Assembly: GCF_001613105.1 (NCBI RefSeq)
Contig: NZ_BDBS01000032.1
Coordinates: 62,001-126,000 of the forward strand
Length of the DNA: 64,000 bases
Direction: 5' to 3'
Source of the DNA: Nocardia pseudobrasiliensis NBRC 108224
Lineage (GTDB): Bacteria; Actinomycetota; Actinomycetes; Mycobacteriales; Mycobacteriaceae
Shown here: one piece after another, positions 40,299-49,787 of the stretch
Layout of the letters: each line of letters begins with the position of its first letter
Numbering within the stretch: the stretch's first letter is position 1
Notes under the pieces: model-generated
What the model was told of the DNA's origin: nothing
Databases searched by the model: none
What the model saw: the letters and a program-made list of their open reading frames with translations, nothing else
Made by a program: the position numbers and the translations under genes

Positions 40299-43240
40299 TG
40301 TTCACCCGCTGGGGCGACCTGGTCTACAGATTCCGCTTCGCCGTGCTCGGCGCGGTGGTCGCCGCGCTGCTCGGCCTGGGCGGCTACGGATTCGGAGTCG
40401 AAAAGCACCTCAGCTCCAGCGGGTGGTTCGATCCGAACGCCGAGTCGTCACAGGCCGCGGTGCTGGTGGACGACACCTATGGACGCGATCACACCGGTGA
40501 CGTGATCCTGCTGTACACCGCCCCGGACGGGAAGACCGTCGACGATCCGCAGTTCAGCGGGCAGGTCGTCGATTCGCTCAACGGCCTGACGCAGAAGTAT
40601 CCGAATCAGATCGGCGGCGTCAACGTCTCCTACTGGCGGCTGGCGAATCCGAAGACGCAGTCCTCGGCCATCTTCTCCAGTCCGGACAAGAAGGTCGCGT
40701 TCGCCACGGTCGCCATCAAGGGCGACAACGACACCGACACGATGAACAACTTCCGGGATGTGAAGGACGTCTTCAAGATTCCCGGCGTCGATGTTCAGGT
40801 CGCGGGTCTGCAGGCGGTGTCGGGCACCCTGCAGGACACCATCGCCTCCGATCAGAAACGCATGGAGATGCTGGCCATCCCGGCGGTCGGGGTGCTGCTG
40901 TTCTTCATCTTCGGCGGCATCGTCGCCGCGGCGCTGCCGCTGATCGTCGGTGGTCTGACGATCGTGGGCGCCAACGGCATCGTCCGATTCATCACCAACT
41001 TCACCGAGGTCAACTCCTTTGTCGGCGCGGTGGTGTCGATGATCGGCCTCGGCCTGGCGATCGACTACGGGCTGTTCATCGTGAGTCGCTTCCGCGAGGA
41101 ACTCGCCGAGGGTTACGACACCAAGGCGGCGGTGCGGCGCTCGGTCATGACCGCGGGCCGCACGGTCATGTTCTCCGCCATCATGATCATCGCGGCCAGT
41201 GCGGGCATGCTGCTGTTCCCGCAGGGCTTCCTGAAATCGCTGGCCTACGGCACGATCGCGACGGTGCTGCTGGCGGCGGTCTCGTCGCTGACGATCCTGC
41301 CCGCCATTCTCAGCATCCTCGGCAAGCGCGTGGACGCGCTGGGCCTGAAGGGGATGCGCAAGACCAAGACCGCCGAAGAGGTGGAGAACGGTTTCTGGGG
41401 TCGCAGTACACAGTGGGTGATGAAGCATCCGCTCAAGGTGGCGATCCCGCTGTGCATCATCCTGCTGCTGCTGATCATTCCGGTGAAGAATCTGAAGTTC
41501 GGGGGTATCAGCGAAAGCTATCTGCCCCCGGACAATCCGACCCGCGTGGCGCAGGAGGAGTTCGACAAACTCTTCCCGGCCTTCCGCACCAACTCGATTC
41601 AGCTGGTGATCGTCGGCACCGATCGCAATGCCATCGGCGCGGCCATCAACAAGGCCAATCAGGCGCCCGGACTGCTGCAGAAGTTCGCGACTCCCGGCGC
41701 GCCGCCGAAGGATACGGACGTCTGGAAGACCACCACCCAGCTCAAGGATCCGGATCATCCGGATGAGACCGTCGACTACTTACGGTCGATGGACGTCTCC
41801 GACAGCATCCAGGTGCTCATCGGCGGTCAGCCGGTCATGCAGAAGGACAGTATCGACACGCTGATGCAGCGGATGCCGATCATGATCGCGCTGGTCGTCC
41901 TGGCCACCACGTTGCTGATGTTCCTGACCTTCGGCTCACTGGTGCTGCCGATCAAGGCGGCACTGATGAGCGCGCTCGGTCTCGGTTCGACGCTGGGCAT
42001 TCTGACCTGGATCTTCGTCGACGGACACGGCGCCGGACTGCTGAATTTCACACCGCAGCCGATCATGTCGCCGGTACTGGTGTTGATCATCTCGATCATC
42101 TACGGCCTGTCCACCGACTACGAGGTCTTCCTGCTCTCGCGCATGGTCGAGGCCCGCGCGGTGGGCGCGAGCACCACCGAGGCGGTGCGCATCGGCACCG
42201 CCCAGACCGGGCGCATCATCACCGCGGCCGCGCTGATCCTGTTCGTGGTCGTCGGCGCGTTCGCATTCTCCGATCTGGTGATGATGCAGTACATCGCCTA
42301 CGGCATGGTCGCGGCGCTGTTCATCGATGCGACCGTACTGCGCATGCTGCTGGTGCCCGCCACCATGAAGCTGCTCGGTGACGACTGCTGGTGGGCGCCC
42401 GCGTGGATGAAGCGCATCCAGCAGAAGATCGGCCTGGGCGAGCCCATTCTGCACAGCGAACATCCCGCCGGGACCGATGTGGTCGACCTGGTCAAGACCA
42501 CGCCCGTCACCGATCCGGTGACCATGCAGATCCCGATGCTGCCCGACGGCACCCCCGCCAAACCGGCCCGTAAACCCAAGCGCGCCCGGTTCATTCGCGA
42601 CGCCGACAGCGAGGCGCCCACCGAACGTCTGAACCAGACCCCCAAGGTCACCGATCGGCCCGCCGACGGTCCGAAGACGAGTCTGCTCGATATGCGCGGC
42701 GTCGACCAGATCTCGGGCCCCCCGGTGATCCCCCTGGTGCGCCAACCCGATCCGGCCGCCGCGCCCGAGCTCTCCACCCCACCGGACGCCCACGAACCCC
42801 CGCCGTCCCCCCAACTCCCGAGCATCTCCACCCCCCAGATCTCGCGCCCCGCCGCACCCCCGCGCCTGATCCCCCCCGACCAGGCCACCTCCTCCGCCGA
42901 CCCCGCCGCACCCACGGCCCCCGTCGGCGCGACCCCGCGCATCCTGCCCCCACAACCCCAAATCCCCAGCGTCCCACCCCACCCCGCGAGCCGAGCCCAG
43001 GCCTACCACCCCGAGCCCGCGGAAGACCCCGCCCCCACCGAGGACACCCCACCCGAACCCCCGCACCCCGGCACCGACCCCACCCCCACCAACCGCAGCA
43101 GCATCGAGAAGTGGATGTCCGACCTACGCTCCTCCCGCCGCCGCACCAACACCCCCGACCCGAACGAGGGCAAACACACCGGCACCCCGGGCCGCACGGT
43201 CAGCGTCAACGAACTACTCCGCCGCCAGAACCGCGACTGA
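40298..43240 (+). CDS. mmpL3: Trehalose monomycolate transporter MmpL3
   Basis: 980 residues from a GTG that shares its first base with the previous stop; AAGGAG lies 8 bases upstream. RND/MMPL transporter: one N-terminal helix, a porter domain, a helix bundle, a second porter domain and a second bundle, 12 helices in all. The Asp-Tyr proton-relay pairs are present in GLGLAIDYGLFIVSRF (Asp 256, Tyr 257, the same numbers as in M. tuberculosis) and GLSTDYEVFLLSR (Asp 607). It flips or exports trehalose monomycolate and is strong evidence for mycolic acids in this organism. The cytosolic C-terminal ~240 residues are very Pro-rich and poorly conserved in appearance. Confidence 0.96.
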   Translation: MFTRWGDLVYRFRFAVLGAVVAALLGLGGYGFGVEKHLSSSGWFDPNAESSQAAVLVDDTYGRDHTGDVILLYTAPDGKTVDDPQFSGQVVDSLNGLTQKYPNQIGGVNVSYWRLANPKTQSSAIFSSPDKKVAFATVAIKGDNDTDTMNNFRDVKDVFKIPGVDVQVAGLQAVSGTLQDTIASDQKRMEMLAIPAVGVLLFFIFGGIVAAALPLIVGGLTIVGANGIVRFITNFTEVNSFVGAVVSMIGLGLAIDYGLFIVSRFREELAEGYDTKAAVRRSVMTAGRTVMFSAIMIIAASAGMLLFPQGFLKSLAYGTIATVLLAAVSSLTILPAILSILGKRVDALGLKGMRKTKTAEEVENGFWGRSTQWVMKHPLKVAIPLCIILLLLIIPVKNLKFGGISESYLPPDNPTRVAQEEFDKLFPAFRTNSIQLVIVGTDRNAIGAAINKANQAPGLLQKFATPGAPPKDTDVWKTTTQLKDPDHPDETVDYLRSMDVSDSIQVLIGGQPVMQKDSIDTLMQRMPIMIALVVLATTLLMFLTFGSLVLPIKAALMSALGLGSTLGILTWIFVDGHGAGLLNFTPQPIMSPVLVLIISIIYGLSTDYEVFLLSRMVEARAVGASTTEAVRIGTAQTGRIITAAALILFVVVGAFAFSDLVMMQYIAYGMVAALFIDATVLRMLLVPATMKLLGDDCWWAPAWMKRIQQKIGLGEPILHSEHPAGTDVVDLVKTTPVTDPVTMQIPMLPDGTPAKPARKPKRARFIRDADSEAPTERLNQTPKVTDRPADGPKTSLLDMRGVDQISGPPVIPLVRQPDPAAAPELSTPPDAHEPPPSPQLPSISTPQISRPAAPPRLIPPDQATSSADPAAPTAPVGATPRILPPQPQIPSVPPHPASRAQAYHPEPAEDPAPTEDTPPEPPHPGTDPTPTNRSSIEKWMSDLRSSRRRTNTPDPNEGKHTGTPGRTVSVNELLRRQNRD

Positions 43241-43283
43241 GCAACTCGAGGCAGTCCGTCCGCGAGGATTGGAGTGATCGTTC

Positions 43284-43853
43284 GTGACTGTCCCTGCCAT
43301 GCACCCACGCCCAGGCAACCTCCGTACGGTCGCCGAGCAGATCGAGAGTGCAACGGGTTTGCGTGTCGAGATTCTGGGAGGAAATCTCGTGATTTCCCCA
43401 ACACCTCGCGGCAAGCATGCGGGAACAATCCGACGGCTACAGCAACAGATCGAGGCCCGGATTCCCGATGGGCTGGCGACCTACGAGGTCACCTCCCTGG
43501 CCTTGGCCGGCGATCCCGACGACTACTGCACGCCGGACTTGGTGATCCTGCCCGATGCCTGGGATGAAGACGACGAGTGGCTGGCCGAGCCCACGGACGT
43601 CGAACTGGCGGTGGAAGTGATCTCTCAGTCCGAGAAGTCCCGGCAGATCACCGATAAGAACGGTTGGTACAGCGTGGCGGGCGTCCGCCTCCTACTGGTC
43701 GTCGACCCCAGGTTCGGCAAATGGACCCTCTATTCACATCCCCGAAACGACTCGTACCACGGCGAACTCGAAGGTGAATACGGCGTCGACATTCCGTTGC
43801 CGAAGCCGTTTGCCTTCTCGCTCGATACCGGTTGCCTTCCGCGATACGCCTGA
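43284..43853 (+). CDS. Uma2-family putative endonuclease (DUF820)
   Basis: 189 residues from a GTG with GGAG upstream. The PD-(D/E)xK nuclease core of the Uma2 family is recognisable: DYCTPDLVILPDAW, then VELAVEVISQSEKSRQIT, and YSVAGVRLLLVVDPR. Uma2 proteins are abundant in actinobacteria and cyanobacteria, often orphaned, with no agreed role. The gene is inserted after mmpL3, where the related M. tuberculosis locus has none. Confidence 0.85.
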   Translation: MTVPAMHPRPGNLRTVAEQIESATGLRVEILGGNLVISPTPRGKHAGTIRRLQQQIEARIPDGLATYEVTSLALAGDPDDYCTPDLVILPDAWDEDDEWLAEPTDVELAVEVISQSEKSRQITDKNGWYSVAGVRLLLVVDPRFGKWTLYSHPRNDSYHGELEGEYGVDIPLPKPFAFSLDTGCLPRYA

Positions 43854-43863
43854 ATCCCCAGAC

Positions 43864-44673
43864 TCACGCCCGGGAGGCGTGGCCGGAACGGGCTGTGGCC
43901 GTACGGATTTCGGTGGTTATGAGGGTGGGGGCCTCGAGCATGGGGACGTGGCCTACCGCGGGGAGGGTTCGGGTGTGGAGGGTCGGGTGGGTGGGGTGGT
44001 GGTTGTTGTCCTTGGGCGGGAGGAGGCGATCCTCGGCGCAGAACAGGAGGGTGGTGGGGGCGGTGATGTCGGGGAAGCGGGTGAAACCGGCTGGGATGCT
44101 GGGGTCTTCGGTCAGGTCGTCGACGACCGTGCAGTGGGCGGGGGCCAGGGCGTTGGCGGTGGCCAAGCGGTGCGGGACGAGGGCGGGGCGGTGTACGAGC
44201 AGCGGGGTGACCAGGCTGCGGACCATGGGATGGGCGCCCGCTCCCGCGCCGACGCCGATGACGGGAGCGAAGGCACGGTACTTGCGGATGAGGCGTTGGG
44301 ACGCACCGGCATCCGAGGCCCACAGGCCGCCGGGGGAGATGGCGGTGACCGTGCGGGCGCGGCCGCGGGCGGCCAATTCCAAGACCAGCCAGGCGCCCAG
44401 CGAATTGCCTACCAGATGTGCTGTGGGCCAACCCGTTTCGTCGAGAACCGATTCCACGAAATCGGCCAGGGCGGCGATCGTCACGGGGCGGGGCGCGGGC
44501 GGGCCGCCCCAGTGGCCGGGCAGGGTGGGCGCGAGAACGTCGTAGTCGCTTGCCAATTCGTCCGCGACCACACCCCAGGACTGCCAGGTGAGCAGCAGGC
44601 CGTGGACCAGCAGCAGCGGCTCGCCTCGTCCGGCACGAAACTGCGGTTCCGGTTCGCTCACGACCTGCGCCAT
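43864..44673 (-). CDS. Alpha/beta hydrolase
   Basis: 269 residues, cytosolic. LLLVHGLLLTWQSWG forms the oxyanion region, the nucleophile is in AHLVGNSLGAWLVLEL near residue 92, the acid near CAEDRLLPPK (about 215) and the catalytic His in VGHVPMLEAP (about 243). It is similar in layout to MhpC/haloperoxidase-like esterases. The substrate is unknown. It converges with Uma2, with 10 bases between stops. Confidence 0.87.
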   Translation of the reverse strand: MAQVVSEPEPQFRAGRGEPLLLVHGLLLTWQSWGVVADELASDYDVLAPTLPGHWGGPPAPRPVTIAALADFVESVLDETGWPTAHLVGNSLGAWLVLELAARGRARTVTAISPGGLWASDAGASQRLIRKYRAFAPVIGVGAGAGAHPMVRSLVTPLLVHRPALVPHRLATANALAPAHCTVVDDLTEDPSIPAGFTRFPDITAPTTLLFCAEDRLLPPKDNNHHPTHPTLHTRTLPAVGHVPMLEAPTLITTEIRTATARSGHASRA

Positions 44674-44710
44674 GCACCGAGGCTACCGGTCGGCCGCTAC
44701 GTCGGCCCGG

Positions 44711-45385
44711 TCAGAGCCCGGACATCATCCGCCGCCACTGCGCCGCGAACGGCTGTTTGGCGGTGACCGAACCGAATCGAGTGCGCCCGTGCACCACCAG
44801 ATGCAGCCGCCCGATCGGCGGGCCGGTGCGCACCTTGTTGTTGGCGCTGGAACCGATCAGCTCGATGCCGTTGAGATCGACGGTCGCCTCACCGGGCACG
44901 ATCAGGGTCAGCGAACTGCAGAAATCATCGATCTGCACCTCGACCACCTGCGTGCTCATCACGGCCTGGGTGAAATCGAGGGTCACCCCGGACAGATAGC
45001 TGTTGAGATACAGCGTGGGCGGCACCTGCCACGGCCCCTTGCGGGTGACCCCGGACAGCCGCGCGCGGATCACATTGCCGCCCGCGGCGGGTACGGCCGA
45101 ACTCGGCGGCACGAACGGCCGCGGCTGCTGCGGCGAATGTGGTTGTCCCGCCAGCCGAATCCCGGGCAGATCGATGAGTACCGCGTTCAACTCGCCGCGC
45201 GTCTTGGCCGCCAGCGCGGTATCCATGCGCTCGGTGAACTCACCCAGCGACAGCATCCCGAGCCCGACCGCGCGCTGCAGCAGCGCCCCGACATGTTCCC
45301 GTTCGATATCCGAGACCCGCAGTTCCCGATCGCCCACCGCGCCCCCGGTCTGCTGGGTGGCCGGGGCAGGAATCGTCTCACCCAT
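44711..45385 (-). CDS. DUF1707 + LiaF-like C-terminal domain protein
   Basis: 224 residues from the ATG at 45385. The DUF1707 domain is near the N-terminus (RELRVSDIEREHVGALLQRA...GEFTERMDTALAAKTRGEL), followed by a Pro-rich linker and a beta-rich domain (about residues 105-215; LNSYLSGVTLDFTQAV, IDDFCSSLTLIVPGEATVDL) like the C-terminus of LiaF/YvqF. There is no membrane helix. LiaF-like domains act in cell-envelope stress sensing, but no two-component genes are adjacent. The gene follows the AI-2E transporter gene on the same strand. Confidence 0.82.
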   Translation of the reverse strand: MGETIPAPATQQTGGAVGDRELRVSDIEREHVGALLQRAVGLGMLSLGEFTERMDTALAAKTRGELNAVLIDLPGIRLAGQPHSPQQPRPFVPPSSAVPAAGGNVIRARLSGVTRKGPWQVPPTLYLNSYLSGVTLDFTQAVMSTQVVEVQIDDFCSSLTLIVPGEATVDLNGIELIGSSANNKVRTGPPIGRLHLVVHGRTRFGSVTAKQPFAAQWRRMMSGL

Positions 45386-45445
45386 GCGTTCGAGGCTACC
45401 CACGCGACGGTAACCGCACATCAGGGCAATCCCTGAGGTCCGCGA

Positions 45446-46666
45446 TCAGGTTTCGGTCGCGGGCGGGTCGTAGCGTCCGGCGGTCGGCTCGTCGGGCTCG
45501 GCGTGGAACATCGGTTCACCGCCGGTATTGAGTTCCTGATACAGCTCCTCGGGACTGTCCGCGAGCAGCGATCGGATCGCGGTATTCAACATCGCCACGA
45601 ACGGCACCGCCAGCAGACCACCCGGAATTCCGGCCAGCACCACGCCGGTGGTGATCGCCAGCACGACCGCGAGCGGATGGATGTCCACCGCGCGACCCAG
45701 TACGAGCGGTTGCAGCACATGGCCTTCCAGCTGCATGACCGCGATGGTGATGCCCAGCACGATCAGCGCGGTCACCCAGCCCTTGGTCATCAGCGCCAGG
45801 AATACCGCGATCGATCCGGCCAGCACCGAACCCACGATCGGAATGAACGCGCCGATGAACACCAGCGACGCCAGCGGCAGGGCCAGCGGCACATTGAGAA
45901 TCGCCAGCCCGGCCCCGATGCCGATCGCGTCCACGGCCGCCACCATGACCGTGCCGCGGACGAAACTGATCAGCGTGCCGAAGGCCAGCCGTCCCGCGGT
46001 GCGGACCCGATCGCGTTGCGGGGTGGGCACGATCCGGGTGAGGAATTCCCAGATGTGGTCGCCGCCGTAGAGGAAGAAGATCAGGATGAACAGCGTCAGG
46101 AACGCGCCGGTGAAGAATTCGCCGATCGCGGCCGCGGTGGTCAGCGCCCCGTTGGTGAGCGAGTCCTGATTCGACTCGATAGCCTTGATGACCTTGTTGC
46201 CCGCATCGCGGATCTGATCGTTGCTCAGATGCAGCGGCCCGTTGATCAGCCAGTCCTGAATCTGATGGATGCTGGTCTTGAATTCGTCGGTCAGCTGCGG
46301 CACACCGGTGACGGCCTGCTCGATCACGAAGGTGAAGATTCCGGCGACCAGGCCGAGCGAGCCCATCAGCGCCACCACCACGCCGAGCCCGCGCGGCAGA
46401 CCCACCCGCTGCATCCAATCCACCAGCGGCGAGAGCAGCGCGGCCGCCAGCAGTCCGATGGCCAGCGGAATCACGACCGTGGTGAGTTTATGCGCCAGAT
46501 AGGCCACGGCCAGCACGGCGACGAGGATGATCAGCAGCCGCCAACACCATTCCGCGGCCTCGCGCACCAGCGGATGTACCGCCTCGGCGGCCGACCGCCC
46601 CGAGCGGGTGGCGCGCAGCCTGCGTTGCGAGCCGTCGACCGGCTGGGTACCCCTGCCCTCGTTCAC
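45446..46666 (-). CDS. AI-2E family transporter (Rv0205-like)
   Basis: 406 residues from a GTG at 46666. A charged N-terminus of about 40 residues, then seven or eight membrane segments in the PerM/AI-2E pattern: paired helices near 45-95, a long extracytoplasmic loop (about 130-185), then helices including LTLFILIFFLYGG and LVFIGAFIPIVGSVLAG and the family hallmark GHVLQPLVLGRAVDIHPLAV. Members export small molecules or ions; the autoinducer name does not establish the substrate. It keeps the Rv0205 position beside mmpL3 and diverges from the adenylate cyclase gene. Confidence 0.88.
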   Translation of the reverse strand: MNEGRGTQPVDGSQRRLRATRSGRSAAEAVHPLVREAAEWCWRLLIILVAVLAVAYLAHKLTTVVIPLAIGLLAAALLSPLVDWMQRVGLPRGLGVVVALMGSLGLVAGIFTFVIEQAVTGVPQLTDEFKTSIHQIQDWLINGPLHLSNDQIRDAGNKVIKAIESNQDSLTNGALTTAAAIGEFFTGAFLTLFILIFFLYGGDHIWEFLTRIVPTPQRDRVRTAGRLAFGTLISFVRGTVMVAAVDAIGIGAGLAILNVPLALPLASLVFIGAFIPIVGSVLAGSIAVFLALMTKGWVTALIVLGITIAVMQLEGHVLQPLVLGRAVDIHPLAVVLAITTGVVLAGIPGGLLAVPFVAMLNTAIRSLLADSPEELYQELNTGGEPMFHAEPDEPTAGRYDPPATET

Positions 46667-46735
46667 GCCGCGAGCCTAACCGCCGCGGCCGCCGCGAGCA
46701 CGTGTCCACGGTGCGGTGACGCTAGATTGGTGATC

Positions 46736-48256
46736 GTGTCAGCGCCCTTGGAAGCGGTCAAACAGACCATGCGAACGCGCTGGCCGCTATACCTCGCATC
46801 GATGCTGGCGGCCAACGCCTTCGGCGCGATTCTGGTCTACGCCTTCATTCAATACGGTCTGCCCGCACCGGAGGGCAGCCCCAACGGTATCCGCCGCGCG
46901 GGTCTGCTGGTCCCGGCGCTGGTGTTCTGCATCGGTGGCGCGCTCAGCCTGACCTCCTCGGCGCTGATGCTGCGTCCGGTCATGCGCTGGCAGGTCCGCG
47001 GCGGCCCGCCGAGTCGCCAGGAGCAGATGGCCGCCCTGCACGCGCCGCTGCGGCAGTCGATCGTGCATCTGGCGCTGTGGCTGGTCGGCGGCGCGGTGCT
47101 GGCCTGGTCGATCATCGCGGAGACGCCACAGCTGGCGGGTGCGGTCATCGTGACCGAATGTATGGCCGCCACCATCGTGTTCGGCTTCACCTACATGCTG
47201 GGCGAGCGGATCCTGCGGCCGGTCGCCGCGCACGCGCTGCAGACCGGCACCTTCGACCACACCCTCACCCCGGGCGTCGGCACCCGCATGGGGATGACCT
47301 GGGGCATGGGCACATTCGCGCCGACCATCGCGATCGTGCTGCTGTGTGTCACGCAGATCACCTCCCAGGTGCAGTTCTCCGCGCGTTCGCTGGCGGTGTC
47401 GATCCTGCTGCTGTGCGGGGTGGTGATCCTGCAGGCGCTGGCGCTGTCGATGCTGACCGGCTCGAGCATCTCCGATCCGGTGCGTCAGCTCTCGCGGGCC
47501 ATCGACCGGGTGCAGGAGGGCGCGCGCGACGTTCAGGTCGAGGTCTTCGACGGCAGTGAGATCGGCCTGCTACAGGTCGGATTCAACCGAATGATGGAGG
47601 AGGCCGCGCAGCGGCGCGAACTGCAGGAGCTGTTCGGCCAGCACGTCGGCGAGGAGGTGGCCCGGCGCGCCCTCGAGTACGGCACCGAACTGGGCGGTGA
47701 GACCCGGTTCGTGGCGGTGCTGTTCGTCGATATGGTCGGTTCCACCGCCACCGCGGCCGAGCGCCCGCCGACCGAGGTGGTGAGCCTGCTCAACGAGTTC
47801 TTCCGGATCGTGGTGGATGTGGTGGACCGGCACAGCGGGCTGATCAACAAATTCGTCGGCGATGCCGCGCTGGCGATCTTCGGTGCGCCCCTGGATCGTC
47901 CCGACGCCCCGACCGCCGCGCTGGCGGCCGCGCGCGAACTGCGCGAGGCGCTGCGCGAGGTATCGGGATTGGATATCGGAATCGGTGTTTCCGCGGGTCT
48001 GGCCGTCGCCGGAAATATCGGCGCGGCCAATCGTTTCGAATATACGGTGATCGGCGATCCGGTCAACGAGGCTTCCCGGCTCACCGAACTGTCCAAGGAA
48101 CATCCCGGGCGGGTGCTGGCCTCGGGCAGCGCACTGTATTTCGCCGACGGCTTCGAACAGCAATTCTGGGAAACGGGCGAAGAGGTCCAGCTGCGGGGAC
48201 GCCGGCGCAAGACGAAACTGGCCTGGCCGAAAGAGGCTTCGGCGCTGTTAGGCTGA
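46736..48256 (+). CDS. Membrane adenylate cyclase, 6TM-HAMP-class III
   Basis: 506 residues from the GTG at 46736. Six membrane helices span about residues 15-240, followed by HAMP (ISDPVRQLSRAIDRVQEGAR) and a class III cyclase domain from about 325. The catalytic set is complete: metal Asp in VLFVDMVGSTA, adenine-selecting Lys and second Asp in INKFVGDAALAIFG, and the Asp/Asn/Arg set in VIGDPVNEASRL. It should make cAMP in response to a membrane signal, like Rv3645-type mycobacterial cyclases. It diverges from the AI-2E gene and is followed 4 bases later by the UPF0104 gene. Confidence 0.92.
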   Translation: MSAPLEAVKQTMRTRWPLYLASMLAANAFGAILVYAFIQYGLPAPEGSPNGIRRAGLLVPALVFCIGGALSLTSSALMLRPVMRWQVRGGPPSRQEQMAALHAPLRQSIVHLALWLVGGAVLAWSIIAETPQLAGAVIVTECMAATIVFGFTYMLGERILRPVAAHALQTGTFDHTLTPGVGTRMGMTWGMGTFAPTIAIVLLCVTQITSQVQFSARSLAVSILLLCGVVILQALALSMLTGSSISDPVRQLSRAIDRVQEGARDVQVEVFDGSEIGLLQVGFNRMMEEAAQRRELQELFGQHVGEEVARRALEYGTELGGETRFVAVLFVDMVGSTATAAERPPTEVVSLLNEFFRIVVDVVDRHSGLINKFVGDAALAIFGAPLDRPDAPTAALAAARELREALREVSGLDIGIGVSAGLAVAGNIGAANRFEYTVIGDPVNEASRLTELSKEHPGRVLASGSALYFADGFEQQFWETGEEVQLRGRRRKTKLAWPKEASALLG

Positions 48257-48260
48257 CGTC

Positions 48261-49370
48261 GTGACGGCCCCTGGTGAACCGACCGGCGGCTCCGCCCCGG
48301 AAGGTCGGGGCCGGTTCCGCTGGGTGAAATGGGTGCTCGGCGTTGCCGTATCGGCTTTACTCGTCGCCGAGGGCGTATATCTGTGGCCCCGTTTGCACGA
48401 ATCGTGGCGAAGCCTCACCGAAATCCATTGGGGCTGGGTCGCGGTCTGCATCGTCATGCAGGCGGTGTCCATGAGTGGATATGGTCGCATTCAGAAACAA
48501 TTGCTGCATGCGGGCGGCGTGGATGTGAGCCAGCGCAAATCCGTGGCAGTGGTCTACGGCGCCACGGCGATATCGGTGACCCTGCCCGCCGGACAGGTGT
48601 TCTCCACCGCGTTCACCTATCGGCAGACCAGGCGCTGGGGTGCGAGCCCGGTGCTGGCCTCCTGGCAGCTGGCCATGTCGGGTGTGGTCGCCGCCGCGGG
48701 CATGGTGCTGCTCGGCGTGGGCGGCGCGGTGCTGGTGGGCAATCAGATCGGACCGTGGAAGGTGGTTCTGCCGCTGGCCGGCGTGGTCGCGCTCGTGTGG
48801 GCGGGAAACTACGTCTCCCGCCATCCCGGCGCCGTGCGCGCGCTGGCGCATCGGGTCCTGCACCTGGTCAACCGGATTCGCCGGCACCGGCCCGACGACG
48901 GCATCGATACGGTCGCGGAGATGCTCAATCAGCTCGAATCGGTGGACCTGGGTCGCCGCGACGGCGCGCTGGTCGCGTTCTGGGCGCTGGTGCATCGCCT
49001 CGGCGATGTCGCCTGCCTGGCCGCGGCCTGCTACGCGGTGGGCGCGGATCCCCGGCTGGCCGGTGTGCTGATCGTCTTCAGCGTCGGCAAGGCGGTCGGC
49101 ACGATTCCGCTCGCGCCCGGCGGACTGGTCTATGTCGAACTCACCCTCGTGGCCAGCCTCTCGGCCGCCGCGGGTCTGCCCTTCGCGCAGGCGGTTTCGG
49201 CCGCCTTCGTCTACCGGTTGGTCAGCCTGATCCTGGTGGCCATCGTCGGCTGGATCGTCTTCGCGTTCCTGTTCCGCAAGCCGCAGGCCGAGGACGCGGA
49301 ATTCGAGAAGGAGTTCGAGCAGCGCTCGACGATACTGTCCCGGCCGAACGACGACGCGCAGACCGGGTGA
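48261..49370 (+). CDS. UPF0104/lysylphosphatidylglycerol-synthase-type membrane protein, Rv0204c-like
   Basis: 369 residues with about eight membrane helices. The family blocks ISVTLPAGQVFSTAFTYRQ and FSVGKAVGTIPLAPGGLVYVE are present. It corresponds to the flippase-like half of MprF proteins; no synthase domain is attached. Such proteins are thought to move lipids across the membrane. GTG start 4 bases after the cyclase stop; its own stop overlaps the DUF3054 start (GTGA). The position matches Rv0204c. Confidence 0.85.
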   Translation: MTAPGEPTGGSAPEGRGRFRWVKWVLGVAVSALLVAEGVYLWPRLHESWRSLTEIHWGWVAVCIVMQAVSMSGYGRIQKQLLHAGGVDVSQRKSVAVVYGATAISVTLPAGQVFSTAFTYRQTRRWGASPVLASWQLAMSGVVAAAGMVLLGVGGAVLVGNQIGPWKVVLPLAGVVALVWAGNYVSRHPGAVRALAHRVLHLVNRIRRHRPDDGIDTVAEMLNQLESVDLGRRDGALVAFWALVHRLGDVACLAAACYAVGADPRLAGVLIVFSVGKAVGTIPLAPGGLVYVELTLVASLSAAAGLPFAQAVSAAFVYRLVSLILVAIVGWIVFAFLFRKPQAEDAEFEKEFEQRSTILSRPNDDAQTG

Positions 49371-49783
49371 CCGGACCGCCACGCCGGCCCTATTACCCTG
49401 TCGGCGTGAAGAAACTGGTGCCGTTCGTGCTCGACGCCCTGCTGGTGATCGTCTTCTGCGCGATCGGCCGGCGCAGCCACGGCGAGGGTGTGCTGTCCGG
49501 TCTGTTACGCACCCTATGGCCCTTCGGCGCCGGCCTGCTCATCGGCTGGGCACTGGCGCTGTGGCTGTTCGCGGGCAGCGAGTGGACCCGCGCGATAAGG
49601 CGTTTCGACGGTCGGCGGCTGTGGCCGACGGGGGTGGTGATCTGGCTGAGCACCCTGATCGGCGGGATGGCGCTGCGCGTACTCAGCGGTCAGGGCACCG
49701 CGATCAGCTTCATTCTGGTCGCGGGTTCGGTACTGGCCTTCTTCCTGCTCGGCTGGCGTGGCGCGTGGAAGGCGCTGAGCTAG
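49367..49783 (+). CDS. DUF3054 membrane protein
   Basis: 138 residues from the GTG at 49367, which overlaps the previous stop; a GTG at 49406 would give 125 residues. Four membrane helices with DUF3054 features: FVLDALLVIVFCAIGRRSHG at the start, then GLLIGWALALWLF and GVVIWLSTLIGGMALRVLSG. No function is known. It is the last gene of the cyclase-UPF0104 transcription unit, 4 bases from the convergent PBP-like stop. Confidence 0.85.
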   Translation: MTGPPRRPYYPVGVKKLVPFVLDALLVIVFCAIGRRSHGEGVLSGLLRTLWPFGAGLLIGWALALWLFAGSEWTRAIRRFDGRRLWPTGVVIWLSTLIGGMALRVLSGQGTAISFILVAGSVLAFFLLGWRGAWKALS

Positions 49784-49787
49784 CGGC

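Noticed and set aside
45503..46735. Long N-terminal extension of the adenylate cyclase
   Set aside because: Antisense to the AI-2E transporter gene; Gln/Arg/His-rich and lacking membrane segments. The cyclase starts at GTG 46736.
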